A stretch of 64,000 bases of DNA from Neobacillus sp. YX16 (GCF_030123505.1 NZ_CP126115.1:5346001-5410000); one strand, 5' to 3'; positions 1-8,747 are shown, counted from the stretch's first letter. Translations and numbers: made by a program. Notes: generated from the letters alone by a model not told the origin.

Positions 1-612
1 AAAGAGAGTGTCTATAAGGATGAAGCCTATGTGTCCGGAATTTGGAAGGACCAAAGTGATGAGCTTTTGGTGGGCTTTGATCAGATAAAGGGCGATCAGG
101 TGGCGAACCCTGAGTACCATGGCGGTTCAGATCGAGTCGTCTGTGTCTATCCCTTCGAACATTATGCTCATTGGGAAAGTGTTTTTGACCGCAAATTAAC
201 CCCTTCTGCCTTTGGAGAAAATCTGACTGCTTTAGGCATGAAGGAAGACCAGGTTTGTATTGGCGATGTTTTTCAGATTGGAAATGCTGTCCTGCAGGTA
301 TCTCAAGGGCGCTATCCCTGCTCCACCATCAATAAACGCAATAAAAACAACCTTCTTTTAAAAAGAATTATCGAAACAGGATATACGGGGTATTTCTTCA
401 GGGTGCTGGAGGAAGGGAAAATCACAGCGGATTCTCATATAAAAAAGCTGTTTTCACATCCTGAGCAAATCACTGTTTCCTCCGTCCATCATCTCTACTT
501 CCATGACCGATCTCCGTCTGTTGAAGTGATAGATAAGATATTGGGTGTGGAGGAGCTTGCAGGGCAATGGCGGAAGTATCTCCTTGATTTAAAAGAGAAA
601 ATTCAGAGCTGA
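1..612 (+). CDS. MOSC domain protein (YiiM/YflK-like), 5' end missing
   Basis: MOSC-domain proteins are sulfur-carrier relatives of the molybdenum cofactor sulfurase C-terminus; the YiiM/YflK group is thought to handle molybdopterin-bound sulfur or N-hydroxylated substrates. The reading frame is open from base 1 and the residues before the GTG at 31 (ending EAY-VSGIWK) look like coding sequence, so the true start lies outside the window. The conserved core is visible as YHGGSDR, FGENLT and the cysteine motif QGRYPCSTI, followed by the C-terminal GYFFRVLEEG segment. It ends at an intrinsic terminator. Family assignment is firm; the physiological substrate is unknown. Confidence 0.85.
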   Translation, partial: KESVYKDEAYVSGIWKDQSDELLVGFDQIKGDQVANPEYHGGSDRVVCVYPFEHYAHWESVFDRKLTPSAFGENLTALGMKEDQVCIGDVFQIGNAVLQVSQGRYPCSTINKRNKNNLLLKRIIETGYTGYFFRVLEEGKITADSHIKKLFSHPEQITVSSVHHLYFHDRSPSVEVIDKILGVEELAGQWRKYLLDLKEKIQS

Positions 613-614
613 CC

Positions 615-642
615 AAACTCCCGGGGGTACCTGGGAGTTTTT
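615..642 (+). terminator. intrinsic terminator after MOSC gene
   Basis: Stem AAACTCCC / GGGAGTTT around a G/C-rich loop, followed by T residues, three bases after the stop codon. Confidence 0.75.
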
Positions 643-655
643 AGGCGTTTCTTCA

Positions 656-777
656 TGCCATCCGCTAGTATTTTCTGCTATCCGCCAGTATTTTCTGCCA
701 TCCGCCAGTATTTCCTGCCATCCGCTAGTATTTCCTGCCATCCGCTAGTATTTCTGGCCTATCCGCCAGTGTTTTCA
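656..777. repeat. 20-bp tandem repeat, about six copies
   Basis: Six head-to-tail copies of a 20-base unit close to TGCCATCCGCTAGTATTTTC, exactly in register from 661 to 760 and then with one extra base in the last copy. Copies differ at a few sites (CGCT/CGCC, TTTTC/TTTCC). It fills the gap between two convergent genes (stops at 612 and 791). No reading frame or transposase feature is seen. Confidence 0.9.
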
Positions 778-790
778 TCCTTTACTGAAC

Positions 791-1672
791 CTAGTCTTGA
801 TAACCATTTACGAAGTCTTCTATGACTTCGAGCTCGTCTTCATTAAGGTCCCTTTTAACTTGTTTTTGATATGCTTCCGTTATGCGGAGTTTATCACCAT
901 TATTTTTAACAGTGTAATTTGCAATCGCTCTTAACAAACCGACTTCTTGCATATACTCCTCTTTCGAGATTGCCCGCCCATGGGAAAGCACATAGGTATC
1001 TGCATCAAAAGCTTCTAATTTTTCCAGCAAGGCAAGTGTTCCTTGAACGGTAAGGTTCTTTTTCTTTGCAAAGATGTCAGAATAGATGCAATCACCTAAA
1101 AATAGTATCTTTTCCTCAACTATATAAACGACTACTGAGTCAGCAGCATGGTCCCCGCCTACATGCTGAACTACACATGTTAAACCACCTAGGTCAATTT
1201 CGATACGTTTTTCAAAAGTAATAACAGGTAAAACAATCTTAATATCTCGTTCCCCCACATACTCCTTCTTAATCGCAGTCGCACAAAATTCAATCTCAGT
1301 ACCCGCTTTTACTCTTTCCTCTAACGCCTCATCAGACCAGGAAAGAGGAATTAACTTTTTCATTTCAAATTTCGTTAAGTCTGAAGAAATAGAAAGAAGC
1401 CCTAAGGCTGAAAGTCCAAAGATATGATCCCAATGCCAATGTGTTAACACAACCATATCTGCTTTAGCTACCTGTCTTTTTGAAAGCTCGCTAAGAAAGG
1501 TCAAGGCGTGATCTTCTGAGTTACCCGCGTCAATCATTAACGTTTTCGCCTCTCCCACAACCATTCCGAGAATTGGACGATCAGTCTCGGAAACGGGAGT
1601 CATATACCAGAATCTCTCACCAATTTTTTTAATATCCTGCAAAACTATCCCGCCTTCCTGATAACATATCAT
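791..1672 (-). CDS. MBL-fold metallo-hydrolase
   Basis: A metallo-beta-lactamase-fold hydrolase. The metal-binding signature THWHWDH lies near residue 77, with further ligands in VGGDHAADS, LGDCIY and LSHG, so both metal sites look intact. Substrate is not predictable; the family includes thioesterases, lactonases and glyoxalase-like enzymes. No signal peptide, so probably cytoplasmic. The ATG at 1672 has its GGAG 13 bases away; a TTG at 1642 (protein beginning MQDIKKIGERFWY) is preceded by GGAAGGCGGG at closer spacing and may be the real start. It converges on the MOSC gene across the 20-bp array and is divergent from the cytochrome gene. Confidence 0.85.
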   Translation of the reverse strand: MICYQEGGIVLQDIKKIGERFWYMTPVSETDRPILGMVVGEAKTLMIDAGNSEDHALTFLSELSKRQVAKADMVVLTHWHWDHIFGLSALGLLSISSDLTKFEMKKLIPLSWSDEALEERVKAGTEIEFCATAIKKEYVGERDIKIVLPVITFEKRIEIDLGGLTCVVQHVGGDHAADSVVVYIVEEKILFLGDCIYSDIFAKKKNLTVQGTLALLEKLEAFDADTYVLSHGRAISKEEYMQEVGLLRAIANYTVKNNGDKLRITEAYQKQVKRDLNEDELEVIEDFVNGYQD

Positions 1673-1763
1673 TCATTCTACATAACCATCTCCATTTAAG
1701 AAAATTTTTAGTTTTATCCAGTATTCTTTCATTAATGATTACGATTGTATAGGAGGAACATAT

Positions 1764-2060
1764 ATGAAGCGCCTTTGGATTGTTATCGCCTTAGCATTAC
1801 TCGTACTAGCAGGCTGCTCTTCCAATACTGCTAACGCAAAGAGACCTACAGATGGTGAGGGTCTATATAAATTCAGCTGTTTATCCTGCCATGGAGAAAA
1901 TTTGGAAGGTGCTGCCGGACCTCCAATTATAAACATGGGAAGTAAGTATTCGGAAGAAGAAATACTGAAGTTACTAAACGATGGTGTCGGCATGATGCCA
2001 GGCGGGCAATTATCTGAAGTGGAAGCAAAAACCGTCACGAAATGGCTATTAGAAAAATAA
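1764..2060 (+). CDS. cccB: small lipoprotein cytochrome c (c551, CccB-like)
   Basis: A 98-residue membrane-anchored cytochrome c. Residues 1-18 form a lipoprotein signal with lipobox LVLAGC. The haem-binding motif is CLSCH (around residue 41), and the methionine ligand lies in GVGMMPGG near residue 78. Length and layout match Bacillus CccB (cytochrome c551), which carries electrons outside the membrane in the bc/caa3 branch. AGGAGG sits just upstream of the ATG. It is a single gene with its own terminator. In B. subtilis cccB pairs with the yvjA YitT-like gene; here a YitT gene is nearby but not adjacent. Confidence 0.88.
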   Translation: MKRLWIVIALALLVLAGCSSNTANAKRPTDGEGLYKFSCLSCHGENLEGAAGPPIINMGSKYSEEEILKLLNDGVGMMPGGQLSEVEAKTVTKWLLEK

Positions 2061-2064
2061 TAGT

Positions 2065-2093
2065 AAAAGGTTAGGAGAATCCTAACCTTTTTT
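2065..2093 (+). terminator. intrinsic terminator after cytochrome gene
   Basis: Perfect stem AAAGGTTAGGA / TCCTAACCTTT with a GAA loop and a T-run. It lies between convergent genes and may also act on the minus strand. Confidence 0.9.
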
Positions 2094-2123
2094 AACTATT
2101 TTCATGGTGTCCTGCTTAATAGG

Positions 2124-3086
2124 TTAATTTACTAAATTTTTCGGGGTATTCCCCTGTAATCCTTGAATTAAATTTTCTGCAGCGAGTAACGCCATTTTCA
2201 ATCTGGTATTATAACTCGCACTTCCAATATGCGGCAGTGCCACAACATTTGGAAGACTAAGCAATGGGTGGTCTGTACCTACCGGCTCTTCTTCAAATAC
2301 ATCTAAGCCGGCACCCCAAATCTGTCCCCTCTTTAAAGCATGATAGAGGGCTTCTTCATTCACAATCCCCCCGCGAGCGGAATTAATCAAGATCGCATTT
2401 GGTTTCATGATTGATAACTCTTTAGCACCAATATAATTTACCGTTTCTTGCGTATAAGGGGTCAACACACATACAAAATCGGATTCCCGAAGTAAGGCTT
2501 CTTTACTTACGTACTGTATACCAAGCTGCTCCTCGACATCAGGCTTTCGTGAACGGTTATGATAGAGAAGATTCATGTCAAATCCGCGCGCCCTTTTCGC
2601 TAAAGCCTCACCAATTCTGCCTAATCCGAAGATTCCCAAGGTGGCTCCATAAATATCCTGACCGGTTAATTGCATTGGCGACCATGTTTTCCAGCTTCCC
2701 GCGCGTAAGTAATCAGAAGATTCGACCAACCTTCTAGCGCTCGCCATAAGCAGCGCAAAGGTTAGATCCGCCATTGTCTCCGTTAATACTCCGGGTGTGT
2801 TGGTAACCATAATTCCTTTTTCTGTTGCAGCAGCTACGTCGATATTGTTATAGCCAACTGCCATATTACTAACAATTTTCAACCTGTGTGCAAGATTGAG
2901 AAGGTCTCTGTCAATGGATTCGGTTAACAAACAGTAGAGCCCCTCTACTTCTTGTATTTCTTTTTCTAAAATTTCTCTAGGTACCGGTTCCTCTTCTTTT
3001 TCCCACATTCTCACATCAAATGCATTTTTCAGTTTATCAACAACGAGATTTGGCAGCTTCCGCGTTATGTATATTTTTGGTTTCAT
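2124..3086 (-). CDS. D-2-hydroxyacid dehydrogenase (glyoxylate/hydroxypyruvate reductase type)
   Basis: A NAD(P)-dependent D-isomer-specific 2-hydroxyacid dehydrogenase of the GyaR/YvcT type, which reduces glyoxylate, hydroxypyruvate or 2-ketogluconate. The Rossmann motif is GIFGLGRIGEALAKRA (about residue 150). Catalytic residues are visible as NSARGG (Arg), DVFEEEP (Glu region) and LPHIGSA (His). Substrate entry motifs SNMAVGYNNID and NTPGVLTETMAD are typical. Start chosen at ATG 3086 (MKPKIYITRK), 13 bases after AAAGGAG; an in-frame GTG at 3098 is too close to that site. Monocistronic. The exact substrate cannot be told from sequence. Confidence 0.88.
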   Translation of the reverse strand: MKPKIYITRKLPNLVVDKLKNAFDVRMWEKEEEPVPREILEKEIQEVEGLYCLLTESIDRDLLNLAHRLKIVSNMAVGYNNIDVAAATEKGIMVTNTPGVLTETMADLTFALLMASARRLVESSDYLRAGSWKTWSPMQLTGQDIYGATLGIFGLGRIGEALAKRARGFDMNLLYHNRSRKPDVEEQLGIQYVSKEALLRESDFVCVLTPYTQETVNYIGAKELSIMKPNAILINSARGGIVNEEALYHALKRGQIWGAGLDVFEEEPVGTDHPLLSLPNVVALPHIGSASYNTRLKMALLAAENLIQGLQGNTPKNLVN

Positions 3087-3195
3087 GTTTGGTCTCACAC
3101 TCCTTTATTTTAGTAAGCTTATATCAAGAATACATTGTAAAGCTTTTTACTAGCAAAAAAATGAAATTGACTATTCCGGTAAACCTATATATATA

Positions 3196-3217
3196 GCTCC
3201 TCTTATATAAGAGGAGC
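3196..3217 (-). terminator. palindromic hairpin downstream of yitT-like gene
   Basis: Perfect stem GCTCCTC / GAGGAGC with an AT-rich palindromic core. The following T-run is weak on the minus strand, so a terminator is likely but not certain. Confidence 0.5.
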
Positions 3218-3242
3218 CTGCTTGTTTCATATTCCCATTTTC

Positions 3243-4076
3243 TTATGACGCCTTATATCCCTTCCCCATCATTTCGTGCACATTATGCAGTGTCACGTAA
3301 GCATTTTTATCAATGCTGTTGATGACGCTTTTTAGCTGAACAATTTCTTGTTTGTTGATGACGAGATAAAGCACATCTTTATTCTGGCCGGAAAAACCAC
3401 CGCGCCCTTCAAGAACCGTAATCCCTCTAGACATTTTACTCATAATGTTATCTAGTACCATTTCGGGTGAATGAGAGATAATCAAAACCGCTACTTTTTC
3501 ATCTAATCCTTCTACGATGAAATCAATCACCTTTGCCCCAATGAATACGACCAACAAGGTATACATTGTTTTTTCCACGCCAATGATAAATACGGATCCA
3601 GCCACGACCACAATATCAAAAATAAGCATGCCTTTCCCAATGCTCCAGCCTAGCCATTGGTTGGTGAGCCTAGCTAAGATCGTTGAACCACCTGACGTAC
3701 CGCCCGTTCGAAAAATCAAGCCCAGGCCCACACCCACCAATAATCCAGCAAAGATGGCCGCTAAAAAGGTGTCCTCTGTTAGCTGTTTACCAATGTCTTC
3801 TGTTAAAAAAAGAAAACCGGAGCTGGCAGCAATCGAAATAATCGTGTAAACCATCGTTCTTTTTTCAAAATACTTGTACCCTATTACTAAGAGTGCCGCA
3901 TTTAATACAAAGTTCACAACCCCAGGAGACCAGTGGAACAGGTAATGGGTAATGATGGTAATCCCCAAAATACCGCCCTCAGAAAGGGTATTGGGAATCG
4001 TAAAATAATTAACACCGACTGCAAATAGAAAGGCACCAATCAAAATTAGTCCGATATCTTTCAATGAATTTTTCAT
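3243..4076 (-). CDS. YitT family membrane protein (DUF161/DUF2179)
   Basis: An integral membrane protein of the YitT family, of unknown transport or sensing role. The N-terminal 190 residues hold about five hydrophobic segments including IGAFLFAVGVNYFTIP and a glycine-rich FRTGGTSGGSTILA motif typical of DUF161. The C-terminal 80 residues form the soluble DUF2179 domain (VAVLIISHSPEMV, GRGGFSGQNKDVLY). Start taken at ATG 4076 (MKNSLKDIGLILIGAF); longer in-frame starts at 4106 and 4148 add an uncharged, unconserved-looking leader. Single gene, divergent from the CGCGG-type peptide gene. Confidence 0.85.
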   Translation of the reverse strand: MKNSLKDIGLILIGAFLFAVGVNYFTIPNTLSEGGILGITIITHYLFHWSPGVVNFVLNAALLVIGYKYFEKRTMVYTIISIAASSGFLFLTEDIGKQLTEDTFLAAIFAGLLVGVGLGLIFRTGGTSGGSTILARLTNQWLGWSIGKGMLIFDIVVVAGSVFIIGVEKTMYTLLVVFIGAKVIDFIVEGLDEKVAVLIISHSPEMVLDNIMSKMSRGITVLEGRGGFSGQNKDVLYLVINKQEIVQLKSVINSIDKNAYVTLHNVHEMMGKGYKAS

Positions 4077-4218
4077 ATCATAACCACTTTCATATTTTTC
4101 TACCATAATAATATACCATTTTACTTGTAACTTGAGTTGAGTTTTCATGACTGATTGTGATTCCTATCACCTCTCACCTTCGTTCTTCATACTAAAATAA
4201 GGATAAGAGGTGATTGGA

Positions 4219-4479
4219 TTGGATAAGAATTGGTCATTATCACTTGAACATGAGGAATATATTGGCGACATGGAGTTGGTAATTACGGATGCCATACAGG
4301 CAGTCGAGGATACAGATAAGGGGTTCTATGTAAACCTCGTGACTCCCGCTTCTTTCGGGAATCCTGATGACTATTTAGCAGAAGCATTATTATCTTACTT
4401 CGGGAGCAGAATTGAAATGAAATTTATCGACCAATGCGGTTGTGGAGGGTATGTACTAAGGGTATGGAAAAACAACTAA
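4219..4479 (+). CDS. possible CGCGG-family RiPP precursor-like small protein
   Basis: An 86-residue protein ending DQCGCGGYVLRVWKNN. The blocks NLVTPASFGNPDDYL and FIDQCGCGGYVLRV match, from memory, a family that NCBI names CGCGG putative radical-SAM-modified RiPP proteins, first noted in haloarchaea; this was not checked against a database. Start TTG 4219 (MDKNWSLSLEHEEY) is preceded by AGAGGTGA at good spacing; a GTG at 4210 overlaps that site. No radical-SAM enzyme lies next to it here. The next small gene overlaps it by 16 bases, so the two may be co-translated. Confidence 0.6.
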   Translation: MDKNWSLSLEHEEYIGDMELVITDAIQAVEDTDKGFYVNLVTPASFGNPDDYLAEALLSYFGSRIEMKFIDQCGCGGYVLRVWKNN

Positions 4480-4742
4480 ACTCTTTATCGGCTCTGTCAA
4501 ATTATCAAAATCGCCAAGTGACCCTAAACTATTATCAGGATGATGACATGATGGTCAAGCGTGATGGTTTTCATTTTCAAAGCATCCAAGTAACAGAGAC
4601 TGCCCTAATCTTTACAAAAATAAATGGAACGCTCGTTAAGATTGATATAAAAGACTATCCACATCCCAGCATAAACACAGACTTTCAAAACTATTACACA
4701 TTAAGAAACCATGAAAACCACCTGGACATTTACTTCCCTTAA
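4464..4742 (+). CDS. hypothetical small protein, overlaps CGCGG-type gene
   Basis: A 92-residue protein (MEKQLNSLSALSNYQNRQ...) that I do not recognise. It is predicted soluble with alternating beta-type sequence and no cysteines, signal peptide or membrane segment. The ATG at 4464 lies inside the end of the preceding gene, overlapping by 16 bases, with AGGG directly before it and GGAGGG 14 bases further up; an upstream in-frame TTG at 4434 would overlap more. The overlap suggests translational coupling with the CGCGG-type protein. A strong terminator follows at 4832. Confidence 0.55.
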   Translation: MEKQLNSLSALSNYQNRQVTLNYYQDDDMMVKRDGFHFQSIQVTETALIFTKINGTLVKIDIKDYPHPSINTDFQNYYTLRNHENHLDIYFP

Positions 4743-4800
4743 TACGGTGACAGGCACTGTTCGTGGACAAATAACTATGTCTGTCCGTCTGGGGTGGACG
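4743..4800. repeat. possible fragment of a dispersed GTGACAGGCAC-type repeat
   Basis: The stretch beginning CGGTGACAGGCACTGTTCG and continuing with GGACA resembles a short repeat common between genes in Bacillus relatives. A decayed piece in reverse orientation may be present near 9995-10020 (GACAGTGTCTG). It is only a partial match, recalled rather than searched. Confidence 0.35.
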
Positions 4801-4831
4801 TCGATGCGAATTGTCCTTTTTATTAGAAAAT

Positions 4832-4864
4832 AAAGCTGATTGGATGGTCCAATCAGCTTTTTCT
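4832..4864. terminator. bidirectional intrinsic terminator
   Basis: Stem AAAGCTGATTGGA / TCCAATCAGCTTT with loop TGG, A-rich before and T-rich after, between convergent genes. Confidence 0.9.
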
Positions 4865-4908
4865 TTTGCTATGTTTCCTTAATTTATATGAAGCCAATAG
4901 GATGTTGG

Positions 4909-7900
4909 TTATTTAACAACTTCATTGATTGCGTTTGAATTAACGCCTCCACCAATTTGGTGAACATATTTAGACTGTTTGTCCGAAAGCACTTGTTTTT
5001 GTTGATCGAATAATCCAAGATAGGAAACCAAAAGTACAGGAGATTTTAATTTGGCTGCTAATGGTCCTGCTGATAGGGCATCTACTAGATTTTCAGTTTC
5101 AGACTTAGCTATTAGAATCGAAGGTAATTCCAATCCTGTATAAAAGGTACGGATAACATTTGCATTAGTCTCTTGTCGATTCAATCCACTAATTCGATTG
5201 TTCGCTACATTTTTGGTACTTATTTTATTAATTTCACTAATGATTGAAGATGCGATTACTCCGCTGCCACCAATAAAATAAGCATTATCCAGCGATTCAT
5301 TTTTGAGCCAGGTTAGGGTCTCAGAAGGAACAGTCGTTTTGTCTGTCAAAATGATTGGCTGTTTCATCTGACCTGCCTGTGCCGCAATTGAAAGGGCATC
5401 CGGTTCTCCCCATCCATATGCCATATAAATGGTGTTAACATCAATTAATTTATCAAGTTCCCTAGCAATTAATAGTGAGGTATTGTGTCGGGTTAATCCT
5501 CCAATTCTTGAAACCTGGTACCCCTTCGCGGTTAACGCGGTTTCGACTTTAGTTGAAATGACTCCTGTTCCACCAATTAATATAATTTCCTTGGCCTTTA
5601 GCCGGGCTATTTCAGCAAATGTTTCAATTGGTACTGAATCAGTTGTGGTTAATAAAATCGGCGCATTTTTCGCTGCAGCAAGGGGTGTGGCTGTTAACCC
5701 ATCAACAATAGCACGACCATTCACCAACAGAACAGTATCCGCTCTCTCCCATCCCATTTGTGAAACATTTGTTGCAGTTGTATACCTTGTCTCACCAATT
5801 GCCTTTTGCAGTTTTTTCGTAACAGTCACGGTTTCTGATGAACTAGCATTTCCTGTCTTATCTATTGCAAAAATCTCAACTATTGCCCCTGAATTTTGCT
5901 TAGGAATAGAAATTGAGAACTTTCCATTTCCATCACTATTTCCCTTGCCTATTTCTTTCCCGGAGACCTTAGCAATAACAGTTGTTTCAGGCTCGGCGAC
6001 ACCTATTAGGACTTTTTCATGGTCCGTTACCAATGTAACTGTTGGCTGTTTAGGTGCGTTCAGCTTATTTACCACCATTGTAACTTTCTCACTTACATTT
6101 CCTGCTTTATCGGCAGCTGTGATGTCCAGCTTCGTTCCAGAAGCCTGAATAGGAAATGCCACACTAAATACACCATCCGGTTCTACCGTTCCACTTGCAA
6201 TTAACGAACTATTTCTTTTTACTTCAACCAGTGACCCCGGCTCTGCTTGTCCCGTTATCGAAGAATCTGCATCGGTTATCTCGCCCACAACCGGGGTTGT
6301 CGGGGCGGTTTTGTCTTGAACCTTCGCGTTTCCTGATGGACTAACATTCCCTGCTTGGTCGACCGCATAAACCTGAATGAGTATACCAGCTTTTTGCTTC
6401 TCCATATCGATGCTGAAAGCTCCACTCTCACTCGAGGAAGACCTTCCAATTTCAGTTTGATCTACCTTGGCATAAACAATCGCATTCGCTTCTACTGTAC
6501 CCGTGATGGCGATATGTTGATCAGAAACAAGATTCAAAGCTGGAGCTGCCGGTGGCGTAACATCTAATCCACCTGTCCCACCATCCATATTCAAACTTGT
6601 GTAGGTAATATCTGCCCCCTTATTCGAAGGTATGCTCCAGCCTTCCTTCGAAGAATAAGTCGTTACGACAGAACCCCCGCCACGAAGGTTTAAAGAATTA
6701 CCAGAAAAAATTTTCTTTTCTAATCCATTAAAAAATGGATCACCTTTAAATCCATATAAACCTGTTGGTAATTTTAATAATAGGGCAATTCTAAAGTTGG
6801 TCATTAATTTACCAAAGGTCATATTGGGATTTATATACTTTTTAGCCACATTTTCCACGGCACGATAATTATTGTTTTGATCATTCATAATTTCTTTAAA
6901 AATACGGTTTCCTTGGTTGGTTTGAATTTTAATATACTGTGCAAACAAATACGACAAGGAATAATTGGATAGCATATCGCCATAATAATCCCAATACAGG
7001 AGAGAATGCCCGTTTTGTATAGCAGAAGAGCTATTATAATAATTTAAACGGTCACTTAGACCCTTACCAGTATAGATTTGTTCTGCAGCCATCGATAGCC
7101 CTTCATCTAACCATATATCCATATCACTATCATTGCCTTCAATTAATGCATTTTGATTAAAATTCACCATATGCTGAAACTCATGGGCCAACGTTTCATA
7201 AGCGCTTGATAAATCCTTCTGACTACCGGTTCCCATAGATGGATAAGTATCGATATAGAAAATTTCTGATTGGTTTGAGCTTGGGACATTATATAAATCT
7301 CCAGACCAGAAATAACCGCCAACAAATCCGCCGCTTCCATTAAAACCATCCTGGATATCGTAGGTTAATATATTAATTTTCCCATCGCCATTTATATCAG
7401 ATTCTCGGCCGAAATTGGACGTTACAGTGGAATAGATTTTCGAATCAAATTCTTGACCGATTTGTTGCGCTTCATAATCGCTAATTTCATAATCCCCAAC
7501 CCAGACATTTGCTTTCGTTCCGCTATATGCTAATCTTGCACTGAGCTCATAGCTTCCATCTGTAGTAATATCTGTAACCCAAAAATACTTCGTATCACCT
7601 ACACGATAAGACGGCATGATAGATTTTTGACTTTTTCGGATAAGTTTGCTTCTATTACCTGCTGCGTCAAAGGGCTTATTCACATCCACCCGATAGGCAC
7701 TTGGTTCTAGATTCTTATCAAAGGTATACTTCATATTCCTCAGATTAAACGTACCTGTTGGCTGTGTGAATTCCGCGTCAATAGATTCATTGCTAATCAC
7801 AGCATATTTATCATCTTTTAATGGGGGAGTCGTGGAGTAAAAAGGATTTGCTACCTTAAAAGTTATGGTATCTGAAAAATACTCACTATAAATAGAATCT

Positions 7901-8445
7901 GAAACTCCTGCTCTCATATAAATATAAGCTTCATTTGTGAAATCAGCCTTTGGAATAGCTGAATTAATAAACCCTTCTGTGCTTCCATAGGTGTCAATTT
8001 CTATATATCCCAAAAAATTCAACCTATTGCTCTCTTCTTTAAAAAACTCAACGGTAAAAATTCGATCTTTTATATATGCATCTTCTGATCCGTAATACAG
8101 TTGCACATTCATCAAATCAGAATCATAATCATCATCCGTAACGTTCATAAAATAAAAATATTGATACGTTGCATAACTATCAAATAAATAATCTACAAAT
8201 TCTCCTTCACCCATCAGCGGGTAAGTGGAGGGATCATTAAAATCAGCCTCTATCACCCGTGATTGCCGAGGTTTTCCATCTACTGAAATTTTGGCACTCA
8301 TACTTTTTGCGTTCATATTTATTTTTGGCTTAGGCGCGCTTGCTTTCTGCTGTTCTTGAGCATATACCGCTGTATTAATAAGAACCAACTGTATTACTAG
8401 AAATATTGCAAATAACCTTTTCAAAATCTCCCAACCCCATCTCAC
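4909..8445 (-). CDS. secreted M30-type metalloprotease with Ig-like and CWB2 repeats
   Basis: A 1178-residue exported protein. A hydrophobic signal segment (LFAIFLVIQLVLINTAVYA) opens it. The zinc-protease motif HEFQH is at 421-425 with the third ligand in WLDEGLS (Glu448), fitting hyicolysin-like peptidase family M30. Residues about 627-878 carry three Ig-like (Big-type) modules marked by repeated VDQAGNVS, ADKAGNVS and IDKTGNAS. Residues about 880-1178 contain three cell-wall-binding type 2 repeats (GETRYTTA, IGGTGVI, IGGSGVI, IGGGVNS), which anchor proteins to secondary wall polymer. GTG start at 8445 with AAGGA nearby; a TTG at 8424 is possible. Monocistronic. Likely a wall-attached protease; substrate unknown. 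Confidence 0.85.
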   Translation of the reverse strand: MRWGWEILKRLFAIFLVIQLVLINTAVYAQEQQKASAPKPKINMNAKSMSAKISVDGKPRQSRVIEADFNDPSTYPLMGEGEFVDYLFDSYATYQYFYFMNVTDDDYDSDLMNVQLYYGSEDAYIKDRIFTVEFFKEESNRLNFLGYIEIDTYGSTEGFINSAIPKADFTNEAYIYMRAGVSDSIYSEYFSDTITFKVANPFYSTTPPLKDDKYAVISNESIDAEFTQPTGTFNLRNMKYTFDKNLEPSAYRVDVNKPFDAAGNRSKLIRKSQKSIMPSYRVGDTKYFWVTDITTDGSYELSARLAYSGTKANVWVGDYEISDYEAQQIGQEFDSKIYSTVTSNFGRESDINGDGKINILTYDIQDGFNGSGGFVGGYFWSGDLYNVPSSNQSEIFYIDTYPSMGTGSQKDLSSAYETLAHEFQHMVNFNQNALIEGNDSDMDIWLDEGLSMAAEQIYTGKGLSDRLNYYNSSSAIQNGHSLLYWDYYGDMLSNYSLSYLFAQYIKIQTNQGNRIFKEIMNDQNNNYRAVENVAKKYINPNMTFGKLMTNFRIALLLKLPTGLYGFKGDPFFNGLEKKIFSGNSLNLRGGGSVVTTYSSKEGWSIPSNKGADITYTSLNMDGGTGGLDVTPPAAPALNLVSDQHIAITGTVEANAIVYAKVDQTEIGRSSSSESGAFSIDMEKQKAGILIQVYAVDQAGNVSPSGNAKVQDKTAPTTPVVGEITDADSSITGQAEPGSLVEVKRNSSLIASGTVEPDGVFSVAFPIQASGTKLDITAADKAGNVSEKVTMVVNKLNAPKQPTVTLVTDHEKVLIGVAEPETTVIAKVSGKEIGKGNSDGNGKFSISIPKQNSGAIVEIFAIDKTGNASSSETVTVTKKLQKAIGETRYTTATNVSQMGWERADTVLLVNGRAIVDGLTATPLAAAKNAPILLTTTDSVPIETFAEIARLKAKEIILIGGTGVISTKVETALTAKGYQVSRIGGLTRHNTSLLIARELDKLIDVNTIYMAYGWGEPDALSIAAQAGQMKQPIILTDKTTVPSETLTWLKNESLDNAYFIGGSGVIASSIISEINKISTKNVANNRISGLNRQETNANVIRTFYTGLELPSILIAKSETENLVDALSAGPLAAKLKSPVLLVSYLGLFDQQKQVLSDKQSKYVHQIGGGVNSNAINEVVK

Positions 8446-8564
8446 CTTTTATTTTCCTTATCTATTACTATAGTAACAATTAGATTCTATTATAATGGTT
8501 TTTCAAAAGAATCCTATGGTGAATTATGCAATAGGGAAGATTATGATTTAAAAAAAAGCCAAAT

Positions 8565-8597
8565 AAAAAAATGGCCCCTTTCATTTTAGAAAGGGGC
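8565..8597 (-). terminator. intrinsic terminator overlapping end of small gene
   Basis: On the minus strand the stem GCCCCTTTC / GAAAGGGGC is followed by ATTTTTTT. The stop codon of the small gene lies within the loop. Confidence 0.85.
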
Positions 8598-8747
8598 TTC
8601 CTCGTTTTCTTCTTGTTCAAAAGAGTCTTTCAATTTTTCGTCTTGTTCCTTCATAGACTCGTATAGCATTACCATCCGCTGCACATCATGCGGAGAATAT
8701 CCACTTCCTTCGAATTGCTCAACCAATATCCTCCATCTGTCATTCAT
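8586..8747 (-). CDS. hypothetical 53-residue acidic protein
   Basis: A small gene beginning MNDRWRILVEQFEGSGYSPH. I do not recognise it. It is hydrophilic and helix-prone; the last 20 residues are mostly Glu, Asp, Lys and Gln. AAGGCGG sits nine bases before the ATG and a strong terminator starts within its stop region, both supporting a real gene. No signal peptide or membrane segment. It is divergent from the LCP gene at 9008. Confidence 0.65.
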   Translation of the reverse strand: MNDRWRILVEQFEGSGYSPHDVQRMVMLYESMKEQDEKLKDSFEQEENEEAPF

